29,329 nucleotides of DNA. Origin: Bigelowiella natans CCMP2755. Its lineage: Eukaryota > Cercozoa > Chlorarachniophyceae. A program made the translations under genes and the position numbers. The DNA is taken from contig ADNK01003233.1 in assembly GCA_000320545.1 (NCBI GenBank), positions 1 to 29,329 of the forward strand, in the 5' to 3' direction. Under the pieces are notes generated by a model. That model did not search any database, was not told the origin of the DNA, and worked only from the letters and a program-made list of their open reading frames with translations. Below, in pieces: positions 9,391-21,318 of the stretch (position 1 is the first letter of the stretch; each line of letters starts with the position of its first letter).

Positions 9391-9599
9391 CGAGCAAAGT
9401 CTTCATCCGGGATGAATCCACAATGCAGATTCAAACATCCTTCACTTGGCAACCAAGTCACCGGTGGCTGGGGCGACACGTCTGTCCATCCCACCGGTGA
9501 ACTGGAACATGGTTCAGGGACAGGAGGAAAAGCCACCCTCGTGACTCAACCCCCCCCCCGCCCATCACCGCATCGCGCGCCAACAGGGTGCAACGAACA

Positions 9600-9770
9600 A
9601 TGAACAATGAAGAAAGCGTTGATCAAAACCACGTGCGCCAGAACCACATGGGAGACAGGCATTTGCACGCAGCAGAGCCTCAACAACACTCGTTGCAAGG
9701 ACTTGTCAGCACCCTGTTGGTGAGAGACACAAAAAATCAGCCGCATCCCCTGAAATTGGCATGGATGCCG
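9600..9770 (-). mobile_element. Retroelement 3'-tail module, copy 2
   Basis: Near-duplicate of 8092-8260 in the same orientation. It overlaps and follows the stop (9737-9739) of the LINE-like minus-strand ORF. It begins at the ACAATGA tandem units near 9598, consistent with a non-LTR 3' tail read on the minus strand. Confidence 0.6.
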
Positions 9771-10273
9771 ATCAATGGTGCCGTTGAGATGTGAATTGGT
9801 TGGAACTGAAGCTGGCATCTTGGATGCCGAACCGCAGCAAAAGTGTCAAGCAGGACAATGGTTCGACGGAAAGCCCTGTCGATTTCTTTGTCAGTCGAAG
9901 GGACACCAGATGTGGCCCCCAAAGCGAGGCAAAACTTGTCATGGGAAGACATGGCAGAGAAAGCACGCAACGTGACCACGTCATCATTGGCATCAGGTTG
10001 ATGACGAGACACCAGGTGACGAATCCTGGTCCAAAAACGGTCTCTGATGTCACACGTTCCTTGGCAGGAGAACAAAAGGTGCATCAGGGACACGTCTTCG
10101 TGAAAATCGCACAAGGAGCACCAGCCCTCATGTTGCTCCAGTGCGAAGAATCTGGCAGTGTTGTGACGCCACCACAAGGCTCCACAACGAGCTTGGAATT
10201 TGAGGGACACACCACGGGCATCGTTCCATTCATCGAGGTACTTGGAGCAGTGAAGATGGGCCGGTTTGCCCAC
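9737..10273 (-). mobile_element. LINE-type retrotransposon fragment, C-terminal end of the RT polyprotein
   Basis: The minus-strand ORF (178 codons) contains FQARCGALWWR followed by CSLCDFHEDVSLMHLLFSC. This is the 'C..C....E...H.lf.C' zinc-knuckle arrangement (zf-RVT) found near the C-terminus of non-LTR retrotransposon reverse transcriptases. The frame continues upstream for a short way (about 10325) and then meets a stop, and no endonuclease or catalytic RT motifs were found upstream. It is therefore a 5'-truncated, decayed copy, as is usual for LINEs. The tail module follows at 9600-9770. Family assignment rests on the Cys/His pattern and context. Confidence 0.6.
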
Positions 10274-10439
10274 TTCCCCCTGGCTCCAAGATTGCAGCTT
10301 GGAAATCGGCTCCCACGACCGAACTGCAACTCGAGAGGGTCACTCGAGTTTTTCGACAAGCATGATGAAAACCATTTCCGAGAAAAAAAATTGCAAATTG
10401 AGATGGATCTACCCAGACACCGCTAAATTTTACTTGCCG

Positions 10440-10850
10440 TAAAAAAAAAAGCCCTGAACAAAATATGTGCGAAAAAAGAATTCTAAATTTTTTAGTCGCC
10501 ATTTTTTCTAAATTATAGCATTTTGTTTGCACTCTATTCTTGCCCAGCCATGTTCTGAATCATTGTCGACGACGACAACGTTGCCATTTTTTCTTGCGAA
10601 ACATAATTCAGCAATATCCTTCATTTAGCATGTTAAGACACAAGCATCTTCCTATTTATTCAATGAAAAAAGGATGATCATTTTTCTCTGCCGATATTTT
10701 ATTTTTTTTGGGTCAAATATTGATTACGACATGATAATTTCGGTTATTCCCAACAATAAATGACATTTATCATCAACAACAGCTAATAATACTCTTTTCT
10801 TGTATGAAAATCCTGGCAGGGTCTCGCCAGTTTTTCCAACACTGTCCGGT
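10440..10850. other. AT-rich stretch without a gene
   Basis: Poly-A/T-rich unique sequence with no convincing ORF, domain or splice-consistent exon. It separates the LINE debris from repeat copy B. Confidence 0.5.
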
Positions 10851-10889
10851 ATTCCGCATCGTTCCTCTCCCCATCCTCCCTCCTAGCCC

Positions 10890-11215
10890 TTCCTTGTTTC
10901 TCTGCAGCTTCTGTTGATAAACTTGCCATTACCAGATGAAGGAGGTGAAAATAACTGAATAATACATTTAGGGGGGGGGGGGGGGGGCTCTTGGCTTGTT
11001 AAGTTTCCTCCCTTCTTTCTCAATGTAGTCACTTTCCTTTTTATGAAACTTGTCCTCTTGTTGTCCTTTGTTCCTCCCTCCTTCCCTAAGCTTCCTCCTC
11101 CACCTGGAAATATTTATCTATTATAACTTTTCATTTTTTTTGGTTTAATCGATATGAAATAGCACGGCCTCACTTGCTTTTACCCTTCACCTCCCTGTCA
11201 ATTTCTCCTAAAAAA
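10890..11215. repeat. Pyrimidine-rich dispersed repeat, copy B
   Basis: Direct copy of 5620-5900, with about 80% or more of positions matching by eye. It is preceded by a segment (CTGCAGCTTCTGTTGATAAA, then AGGAGGTGA) that is itself repeated at 11240-11290 upstream of copy C. A long G-run (10973-10987) lies at the same position as in copy A. Confidence 0.85.
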
Positions 11216-11219
11216 AACC

Positions 11220-11450
11220 TCCCTTCTGTCCTTCTTTCTCTACAGTTTCTGTCAAACTCGCCGTTTACAGATAGAAGGAGGTGATAATTATTGATTATTG
11301 ATTTTTTCTTTGTCGGGGGAGGGGGGAAAGATAGGCTTGATCATTTATCTTGTTCTTAGTCACTTTCTATTTTTTATATATCTAACTTGTTTTCTGTCTG
11401 TCCTTGCTCCTCCCTCCTCGCTAACCTTCCTCTACGAGAGAGACAGTGAG
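11220..11450. repeat. Pyrimidine-rich dispersed repeat, degenerate copy C
   Basis: It starts with TACAGTTTCTGTCAAACTCG and AGGAGGTGATAAT, then a G-rich run and CTTAGTCACTTTCTATTTTT. It shares the order of blocks with copy B but is shorter and more diverged. Copies B and C are adjacent, so the unit was once tandemly repeated. Confidence 0.6.
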
Positions 11451-11459
11451 TGGTTACAA

Positions 11460-11462
<3 letters not shown>

Positions 11463-11502
<40 letters not shown>
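11463..11502. repeat. (AT)n microsatellite
   Basis: A pure alternating AT run of about 40 nt. Confidence 0.95.
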
Positions 11503-11503
<1 letters not shown>

Positions 11504-11828
11504 TCATGGTCATATCGTATTTAAAATGCCATTCCGTGTGTGCGCCAGGTAGGTAAGTAGTAGACCAGGCCCATAGGATGAGGATCTTCCTTCCCATACC
11601 CTCCTTCCTTCTGCTACTTCCCCAGTTTGTGGTACTTACAAAATATGTATATATCCCATCCTCTCTCTCCTCTCCTCTGCCTTCTTAAAGAATATTGTGT
11701 GTGTGTGTGTGTGTGTGTATGGGTAGGGTTATGGGTAGGGTGGGGGGATGGTCCAAGAAGCGAGTTTGAGCCGCATACGAATGCCTGTTTTTCGTATCAC
11801 AATCCAACCAAGTATCATGTATCATGTA

Positions 11829-11861
<33 letters not shown>

Positions 11862-11937
11862 ATAAGTGTCTCTCTCTCTTTGTGTGTGTATGTGTGTGTG
11901 AGTGTGTGTTAGTATATATGCGTTTTTGTGTAGTGTA

Positions 11938-11977
<40 letters not shown>

Positions 11978-12091
11978 CACGTGAGTTCATGTGTGTGTAA
12001 GTGTGAGTGCATTTACAAGGCGAGAGGGATCACGCTATTATTAAATTCATCTCAACTGCTCTGAACCTATATATCTATACACTATGAAAAG

Positions 12092-13240
12092 GCCCCTACG
12101 ACCCTGTTGAACGGCGCATCGTCGTTTCAGCTTGACGAGAGCTATTCGGGATCTAGCAAATATAGGACAAGCGCGGTGGCGGCTGACGGTCGGATCTTCG
12201 CCGCTCCTGCTGATGCATCCAGGGTGCTTGTGTTCGATCCGTCGCGCAACGCTTCCTATCAGCTTGACGAGAGCTATTCGGGATCAAGGAAATATATCAC
12301 AAGCGCGGTGGCGGCTGACGGTCGGATCTTCGCCGCTCCTTACGATGGTGCATCGAGGGTGCTGGTGATCGATCCCTCGCGCAACGCTTCCTATCGGCTA
12401 GACGAGAGCTATTCGGGATCAAGGAAATATATCACAAGCGCGGTGGCGGCTGACGGTCGGATCTTCGCCGCTCCTTACGATGGTGCATCGAGGGTGCTGG
12501 TGATCGATCCCTCGCGCAACGTTTCCTATCAGCTTGACGAGAGCTATTCGGGATCAAGGAAATATGTCACAAGCGCGTTGGCGGATGACGGTCGGATCTT
12601 CGCCGCTCCTTATAGTGCATCGAGGGTGCTGGTGATCGATCCGTCGCGCAACGCTTCCTATCAGCTTGACGAGAGCTATTCGGGATATCGGAAATATAGC
12701 AAGGCAAGCGCGGTGGCGGCTGACGGTCGGATCTTTGCCGCTCCTTACGATGGTGCATCCAGGGTGTTGGTGATCGATCCGTCGCGCAACACTTCCTATC
12801 AGCTTGACGAGAGCTATTCGGGATCTCATAAATATAGCACAAGCGCGGTGGCGGCTGACGGACGGATCTTCGCCGCTCCTTACAATGGTTCTTCGAGGGT
12901 GCTGGTGATCGATCCGGCGCGCAACGCTTCGTATCAGCTTGACGAGAGCTATTCGGGATCAAGGAAATATGTCACAAGCGCGTTGGCGGCTGACGGTCGG
13001 ATCTTTGCCGCTCCTTACGATGGTGCATCGAGAGTGCTGGTGATCGATCCCTCGCGCAACGTTTCCTATCAGCTTGACGAGAGCTATTCGGGATCTCATA
13101 AATATATCACAAGCGCGGTGGCGGCTGACGGTCGGATCTTCGCCGCTCCTTACGATGGTGCATCGAGGGTGCTGGTTATCTACCCTGGGTCGTATAGATA
13201 CAAGACGCCGGCGCCGACCATCACGTTTACTCCCACACTG
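12092..13240 (+). CDS. Receptor exon 1: eight-repeat propeller-like region 1
   Basis: This 383-codon exon, phase 0 at both ends, contains eight repeats of 44-46 residues. The consensus is SYQLDESYSGS.KY.TSAVAADGRIFAAP, then Y.GASRVLVIDPSRN. The DGRIFAAP and VLVIDP strands with Gly/Asp turns resemble propeller blades of the kelch/PQQ/SMP-30 sort, though no named family is certain. Repeats 2-8 are almost identical even at the DNA level. The last repeat ends in YPGSYRYKTPAPTITFTPT, which leads into the Pro/Thr linker. There is no ATG at the exon start and a TGA lies just upstream (12061-12063 region), so it is an internal exon. Donor is CTG|GTCAGC. Confidence 0.8.
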
Positions 13241-13984
13241 GTCAGCACTGATGATTAATCTTAATTATTAAAAAGAATATTTCCTTAGAGAATTCTGTAA
13301 TAGAATGTCTGCCATATTTTTTCCTTCATAAATGGGTCACATCGGCTGTTCCTTTTTGATTTTTCTTTTCTTTTTGAGTGTGAGAGAGAGCATGCGTCTT
13401 TCAAAATTCTTACTACGTCCCATGAGATTTCTTGTATCCGGGGTAAGGAGGGGGAGGGGGGGTTATCATGATGAAACGATGCGGTAACTTCTCATCCTAC
13501 GTGATGATGAAAGAAAGAGCATTTAGAGATCTAGAGCGCCCGATGTATCGGGTGCATGTATATCGGCAATGCCTGCATTCTCCTTGATTTTTTTTTACGG
13601 TGTGCGTAGGCGCCATCGGCTGCCCCTTCCGCTGCCCCTACAACCAGCCCTGCGACGGTCGCGCCCACACAGGTGAAATGCTTTTTCTTTTTACACGTGC
13701 CACTGGTGCCACTGGTGGTACTTGTGCGATAACGTTAAATACATTCCAGCCATCTCAATTGGCAGCTAGCACACACACTCTCTCTCTCACACACACACAC
13801 ACACACAGACACACACACATATAAAAGTTGATATACCCCATCGCTTTCAAATTCAGGATAGGGTTGGGGGGGGGGGTTAGGTCAGGGTTTAATATAGTGA
13901 GTTTGAGCCGCATGCGTATGCCTGTTTTTCGTATCACAATCCAACCAAGTATCATGTATCTGTGTTTGTGCGTGTGTGTGTGTT

Positions 13985-14021
<37 letters not shown>

Positions 14022-16401
14022 TTTATGTTAGTTTGTGTATGTGTGTGTAAGTGTGAGTGCGTTTACAACGCGAGAGGGATCACGCTATTATTAAATTCCC
14101 CCTCGACTGATCTGAACCTATGTATCTATGCTCTATGAAAAGGCCCCTACTACGACCCTGTTGAATGGCGCATCGTCATACCTTCTCGATGAAAATTACT
14201 CGGGATCTATGAAATATCGGACGAGTGCGGTAGCCCTGGATGGGCGGATCTTTGCCATTCCTCTTCATGCACCGAAAGTGTTGGTGATCGATCCGTTGCG
14301 GAACGTCTCGCACCATCTCAGCGAGAGCTACTCAGGGGATTTCAAATATTCCACGAGCGCGGTGGCACGGGATGGGCGGATCTTCGCCGCACCACAAGAT
14401 GCATCGGAAGTGCTGGTGATCGACCCGTCGCGGAACATTTCCTACCTTCTAAGCGAGGGTTACGGCTCGGGTTCTGCCAAACACGTGACTTGCGCGGTTG
14501 CGCCGGACGGGAGGGTCTTCGCCGCACCTTGTTCTAGCGCATCGAAAGTGCTGGTGATCGACCCACTGCGGAACATCTCCTACCAGCTCAGCGAGGATTA
14601 CGGCTCGGGATTTAACAAGCACTGGACGAGCGCGGTAGCGCCTGACGGCCGGATCTTCGCCGCTCCTTTTTTTGCCTCGAAAGTACTAGTGATCGACCCA
14701 TCACGGAACGTCTCCTACCAGCTAAGCGAGGATTACGGCTCGGGAACTCGCAAATATGCGACGAGTGTGGTGGCCTCTGACGGTCGGATATTCGCCGCTC
14801 CTTATTCTGCACTGAAAGTGCTGGTGATCAACCCGCTGCAGAACGTCTCCTACCAGCTCAGCGAGAGCTATTCGGGATCTGGCAAATATTACACAAGCGC
14901 GGTGACCTCTGACGGGCGGATCTTCGCCGTTCCCAGAGATGCCTCGAAAGTGCTGGTGATCGACCCGCTGCGGAACGAGTCCTACCAACTCAGCGAGGAT
15001 CATGGCTCGGGAACTTACAAATACGTGACGAGCGTCGTTGCCCCTGACGGGCGAATTTTCGCCGCTCCTCATGCTGCCTCGAAAGTGCTGATGATCGACC
15101 CATTGCTGAACATCTCCTACCAGCTCAGCGAGGGTTACGGCTCGGGAACGGACAAATATTGGACGAGCGCGGTGGCACCGGACGGTCGGGTCTTTGCCGC
15201 TCCTTATGATGCCTTAGAAGTGCTGGTGGTATACCCTGGGTCGTACAGATACAAAACGCCGTCGCCTACCATCACGTTTACTCCCACACAGGTCAGCACT
15301 GGTATTTATGATTCGCCTTGAAGGCTTGCATGGCGTTATATCCAGATCGAGTTTCTAATGTCTGTTCCTGTCTCACCTTTTTTTGATGTAGGCTCCCACC
15401 GCATCGCCGACAACCTCACCGTCAACGTTTCCGACAATGTCACCAAAAACATCCTCGCCAGGAACGACCACGCCTACAACCTCGCCAATAACGTCGTTAC
15501 CGACAGTTTCCCCCAGAACGCAGGTCAAGCCAAAAAAAATTTAACAAATTACAAAATGTGTGTAACTCCATGCGTCAGTGTCCTGGTCTCGGTTTTTTAG
15601 GCACTCCCTGATGAACCGTAGACCAAATAGCATCATCATCAGTGTTGATTATTATTATTATTATTGTCATTATTGCAACAGCTGATGCAACACCTTTTGT
15701 ATTAACGACTTCAAATGACCCTAATTTTCTTGATTTCATGAATGCCGGTTCTTTTCACAGGCTCCGGTAACAAGCATGCCAACGATGATTGGTACGTGTT
15801 TGCTAACCTGTGAACTGTTGGTGGAAACATTGCCATGTATTTGTGAACTGTTAGTGAAAACATTGCCATATATTTCCGCATTCGGATTCTTTCATTAGAT
15901 CTTTGGAAACGACATTACCGTGTGATTCCGTATTTTTAATTGCACATTCTTACGGTCACCAGGCCCAACGGCGATCAAAGCGCAGTTCTCGGATGACGCG
16001 ACGTTTGTCGTCGTCATGTACAACCGGCCAACGGAGCTAGTCCCTTCTCTGCAATCCGCGTCTCCGCTCTGCGCGTACCTGTTCGCGCCACCGACCCTTC
16101 TGAAACTCGGCGAAAGTCCGACGTGCTATTTTCATACCGCTACAGCCTTGCACATCCGGTACGGTCGAGATCCAACTCTCAATCCTGGGGACCTACTCGA
16201 GCTGAGTGCTAGCACCGTTATTGGGGCAGGAGGAACTCTATCATCTTCCGCAGCAAACAACGCACAGGTTGTAGCGGTATTAGCCCCAGAGGCGCCTCCA
16301 CAGGTAACGGTGACCCTCCTCGCGGCTTCGGCTTTCGGCATCTGTGAAACGCACGTGACCGTGGTTGCACAGCTTGGGGGCTTTGCCGGAAGAAATATGA
16401 G

Positions 16402-16437
<36 letters not shown>

Positions 16438-16484
16438 TAATAGTGTTGGATTTGTGTGTCCTGTCTATGTATGTGTATGAGAAT

Positions 16485-16520
<36 letters not shown>

Positions 16521-17275
16521 CTTGTCTGTGTATGAGAGAGAGAGAGAGAGAGAGAGAGAGTAGGTGTGCATGAGTGAGTGCATCTGTATCTTGTCTATGT
16601 ATGTGTTTGTTGTGTGTGCGTGTGTGTGTGTGTGTGTGTGTGAGTACATTACATTCTTTATTTAAAAAATATGCACAACACTTGGGTGAGGAGAGTATGA
16701 TGAACACTGGGATTTGAGCCCGATGTAAAAAAAAAACATCCTAACGGGAAGGTCACATGTATGCATATGTTCAGCGTATCGTGGGAACTCATCGACAGCG
16801 GCGGCACACCTTCATCGCAGCTGAGCTCCTTGGAAGAAATCGAAGTGGCCTTTGCCCAAGCAACACAATCGTCAAAGGCAGTGGTCTCCATTCCCGTTTT
16901 CAACCTCACTAGTGGCTACGCGATGAAGATTCGAGTGAACGCGACCAACTTTTTACACCAAACCTCTTCTGCCATTCGTATCATCACAAAGGTGCGTTTT
17001 TTTCCTGGAAAATTGTGTAAATCAGTAAATCACAGAACCAGGAGGGCAGGCGAAAATGTTTTGAATTGAAAAAATGAAGAGATTTATTGTTAGATGCAAT
17101 AGATGTCCACCTCTCCTCTGACTCCCCGTTTCGCATGCGATCTCTATTCTTTTTTCCTTTTTAACTTCCTGCCCTGTTCTCTCTTTCTTCGCATCCCATT
17201 ATTTCTCTTTATTGTCCTTTCTGTTCTGCTCTGTAATCTTCTCTCTTTTTGTACACCGTGTGTCCATATCCTCTT

Positions 17276-17316
<41 letters not shown>

Positions 17317-19589
17317 CTGTTTCTCTCTCTCTCTAATCTAAATGGCCTTATATATGGTATTATCGTCTGCTCCTTGTCTAACTCTAAGTTATACACTGCA
17401 TAATGTTTCAGGAGAACGGCGCGCAACCGAGTTTCATCCTCCCGGCCCCGCTGACGATCGACGCGGTACCCGTTTGGGAAGATTTCAGGCTAGAAGTCCA
17501 AGTGGTCCCGCCAACCTGTAGCTTGAGCCAGAGCGTCCAGACTTCGCAGACGATCGTCGCAGTTTCGCAGTGGTCCGCATATAAGATCAGCGGCGTGGGC
17601 ATCACTAACGGCAGCAGCAGCAGCACAAGCCAGAACAACAACGGGTTAGTACCCCTCGCCGACCCGACCGCTGCGTACCTCTATCTGCCTGTGGGAACGC
17701 TCACGGCAGATGCATCTTATGAGTTCAGGCTCAAAGCGTTCGCAGCTACGGTCGCTGGGTCTGCTGTGAGCGCTATCGCCAACATCACGTTTAAGGTCCT
17801 ATCCTCTCTGCCATCCTCAACCATGTTCTCGAGGCTTTTTCTCAGCCTCATCGTGCAGTACGACGGGACTACTCATCCCTAACTGCTGAGCCCTATATCT
17901 AAACTTACACACACACACGCACACACATTCTTGTTTTTAACTTTGCATGCTAGGTTTTCACGGGGTCTTACCCTGCGTTGGTAGCTGCGATCGACGGCGG
18001 CGGCCAGCGGGAAGTAGTCCCTGCCTACCTCTCTCCGGTGGTCTTCGACGCCAGCAGCTCCTACGATCCTTCGCGTGGGCTTAGTGGCAACAACTCACAC
18101 CTCCGGTACGCATGGTCGCTTGTCGAGTTGGTCTCGGGGCAGATCGTGCCTTTGCCTCCAGTCTCTTCCGCATCATCTATCCTGTCGGTCAACGCAAGCG
18201 TGTTTGTAGCAGAAAGGCTCTACGAGGTGCGCGTCAACGTCTCGTTCAACCCTGATGGCGATGCTACCGTGAGACGCACAAGCACCGCTACCCAACGGGT
18301 CCGTGTCGTCAGCATCGGCACGCCGAGCGTCAGCATCGAACGACCGCCTGGCGATTCACCGTTCGAAAGAGGTCCAGGGACCCTCAACATTGACACCGAT
18401 CTGCGGCTCGTCAGCCGTGTCGTCCAGAGGTCTTCCTCCTCTTCCTCCTCTTCCTCATGGGCCCCATCGTCAACAAAGACCCTGCGATACAACTGGACGT
18501 GCCAGGTTTCCGTGACGGATACCGGGACAAAGAGCTATGTCTTGGACCTTCCGTCGTTGCTCTTGCCTTCCAACATCACGACGGCGGCTATCGGTCACAG
18601 CCGCCACAATAGCACGTACCTCCACATCCCAGCCGAGATCCTACGGAAGGCTTTGGATCCCTCGACGTTCACGGCAGGGGTCCGGACGCAGCTGTCCTTC
18701 CAACTGACGGTCACGGATACCGCAGGCCCTTCCCCTCTCACCGGACAAGCGTCGTTTGTTGTCGTTGTGAACACCCCGCCGGGGCTAGGGAGCTGTTCGG
18801 CGACCCCAGCGAGCGGCTACGCGCTCCAGACGCAGTTCCAACTTGCGTGCGAGGGGTACGAGGACGCCGATGTTCCTCTCACCTACTCATTCTCGCTAAT
18901 CATCACCGAGGAAGACGATGATGCGGATGTTGAGGGGGATGGGGGAGGTGCAGAGCCTGGCGGAGCGGCCGAACGGCTGGTTTCTCTCTGCGGCAGAAGA
19001 CGGAGCGGTTACCTCGAGACCCAGCTCCCCGGGCCTTTGGCGTCACAGTCATCTTCAGCCTCTTCAGCCTCAACTGTCACGCGGGTCCAAGCCTCCATCT
19101 TCGATTCCAACGGCGCCGCGGCCCATGAAGAAATCAGGCTGAGCGTGGAGCCATCTCCGAACAACGTCTCCCTTGCTACCCTCTCTCGTGACCTTGAAGG
19201 GCGAGTGCAGGAAGGCAGCACGCAGAGTTTCGTCGTCGGCGTATTGGGCGTGGCGTCGCTGCTGCAGCGCAACGCCGATGCTACGGCCGGCCCGGGCCCT
19301 AACGCTACCAGCGCCACAAGAGGTACCAGGATCTCAATCCGGGAAGCCACTTCCACGAGAGAGAGTCTCCTGTCCCTAGTCGCGGAGGTGAGCCCTAGCT
19401 TGTCAGCAGCGCAGAGCTCTGCCAGGTCCCTGCCTCGGGCAACTGTCGCGGGGCTTGTGGACCAGCTCACGGACTACCCCAAAGGGAGAGCTGTGGAAAT
19501 ATCCAACAAGGTAGGATGGGACTGGAAAAAAAAAACATCAAGGAGGAATAGGGAGAGAGAGAAGGACATTGAAAGCATCAAGGAGGAAT

Positions 19590-19633
<44 letters not shown>

Positions 19634-21207
19634 GAGGGAGAGAAAAGAGAAAGAAAGAGAGAAAATTAGAAGAAAGAGAGAGCTTGCCGGCCGCCATGTC
19701 ATCTCTGATGTACATTGTTCTGCGTCCATCATCGGGCAGGTCGCAGAGCGGACCCTCGCGGTCCTTTCCAACTTGAGTGCTATCCCTCCTCCTAGCTTGG
19801 CCGCCGCCGCCGCCACCACCTCCGCCACTACCACCTCAGTTCTCCTCGAACCGAACGTCAACGATTTCGTCGCGTCCTCAGTCAGTTCGGTGTCTAGCAT
19901 CGTCTCGGCGGTAGTAACAACGATGATGACACGCACGAGATAGCCCCCATGCCCTGAAGGAAAAAAAATTAGAAAGATATCATTAGAAGCCTTTTCTTTA
20001 TGACTTTGTAGAGGCAAAAACAAGGAAATGGGTACGGACGGTAAATCTCCTTGTTTTTATCCCCCCCCCCCCTCGTGGTTTGTTGCACTTGTTGCAGCAG
20101 AGCGGTACAGAAGGCAGCGGTGGTGGGCAGGAGAGAGCAGACCGAGTCGTCTCTATTTTGATGAATCTGACCGTATGGATCGGGGCGCGGAGAGTCGCGG
20201 GTGATGACGGTGCAAGAATTTACTCTCCCAACGCAGCAACCCCGCAGCAGCATCGCAGAGGAAAACGCTCCTCGGTCGCCCTGGCGGTGAAATCGGTATC
20301 GGGCTCGACCGGCTACAGGTCTCTCTCTCTCTCTCTTTCTCTCTCTTTCCTCTCTCTTTCCTCTCTCTTTTCTCTCAACCCTCTTCCATCCCGCCAACCC
20401 ATCTCATCGCATTCCCGGTCATCCCTTACGCCGCCCTTCTCTTTCTATGTCTCTGCCCTCATCTCCTACTATGAAACAAGTACCGCATCCGCCCCTCTCG
20501 TCCACGCCCGAGCGCAGTTCCCGCCGATCAACACCGCTGCGGGGAACCTGCTGCTCTCTCTCGTAGCAATCACCAACACGACTCTGTACCCCGAAAACGC
20601 GACCGAGGCCGTAGCAGCTGGGGAAGGTAGTAGCGGTAGCAATAATATCTGGAGGCGGGTGCGCAACATCGTTACGGTGCAGGTCAAAGACGCTACCAAC
20701 AACTACCAAACGCTCTCGCTCTCGGGCTATGACGCGCAACCCTTCCGCATCGAGATCCCATCGATGCGAGGAGGGAACCTGAGTACCGGAGAAGGGGGGA
20801 CCGAATGCATGTTCTGGGACCTGGCGGCGGGAGAATGGAACACAACGGGCGTGTCGTTCGTCGGATCGTCCCGGCAACCGGATGGCGAGAATGTGCACGT
20901 TTGCAACAGCTCGCACCTCACATCGTTCAGCACGAGAAGGTTGTCCGAAAAGGATGCGAGAGATGGAGGGGGAAGGGGGAAGAATAAAAACACCGAACAC
21001 CCCCCCCTCAGACAGACTTTCCTCAGTTGATTACTCTCTTTTTCATCTCTCCGCAATCTTCCTCGTCGTCTTCCTCTGTTCTGTCTGTGTGTGTTTGCAA
21101 GAGAGAGAGAAAGAGAGAGAGAGGAGAAAGAGAGAGGAGAAAGAGAGAGAGAGAGAGATAGATAGAGAGAGGGACACATGCAGAGAGCGCACATGGACGT
21201 GTTTTGC

Positions 21208-21249
<42 letters not shown>

Positions 21250-21276
21250 CAGAGAGCGCACATGGACGTGTTTTGC

Positions 21277-21318
<42 letters not shown>

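Larger units (their letters stand above)
11720..15300 (+). repeat. Two-copy tandem duplication of intron end plus propeller exon
   Basis: Unit 1 (about 11720-13250) and unit 2 (about 13855-15300) each contain a G-rich start, then GAGTTTGAGCCGCAT and CGTATCACAATCCAACCAAG. A GT microsatellite, GAGAGGGATCACGCTATTAT, TATGAAAAG and a 1149-nt exon follow. The intronic blocks are nearly identical; the block around the CGTATCACAATCC words differs at about 2 of 61 positions. Both exons end in the same codons before a GTCAGCACTG donor. Confidence 0.9.

Noticed and set aside
9588-9794. Similarity of NNEESVDQNH (9603 region) to NSEESIDQNH in the MADS-like ORF (26643 region)
   Set aside because: Limited to about ten residues with different codons, and the first copy is in a retroelement tail module. 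Probably chance.
11298-11552. Hydrophobic 84-aa frame as the missing signal-peptide exon of the receptor
   Set aside because: It starts with TTG, lies in repeat copy C plus an AT microsatellite, and has no phase-0 donor leading to 12092.
11720-11755. Telomere-like GGGTAGGGTTATGGG text (also near 13857-13890)
   Set aside because: Only a few irregular units, inside a duplicated intron; not a telomere or interstitial telomeric array.
11627-12064. 145-aa Cys/Val-rich frame
   Set aside because: Produced by GT microsatellites. It lies in the duplicated intron.
16218-16707. His-Thr-rich minus-strand frames
   Set aside because: Reverse reading of TG/GA microsatellites in a receptor intron and of the opposite strand of the REJ exon.
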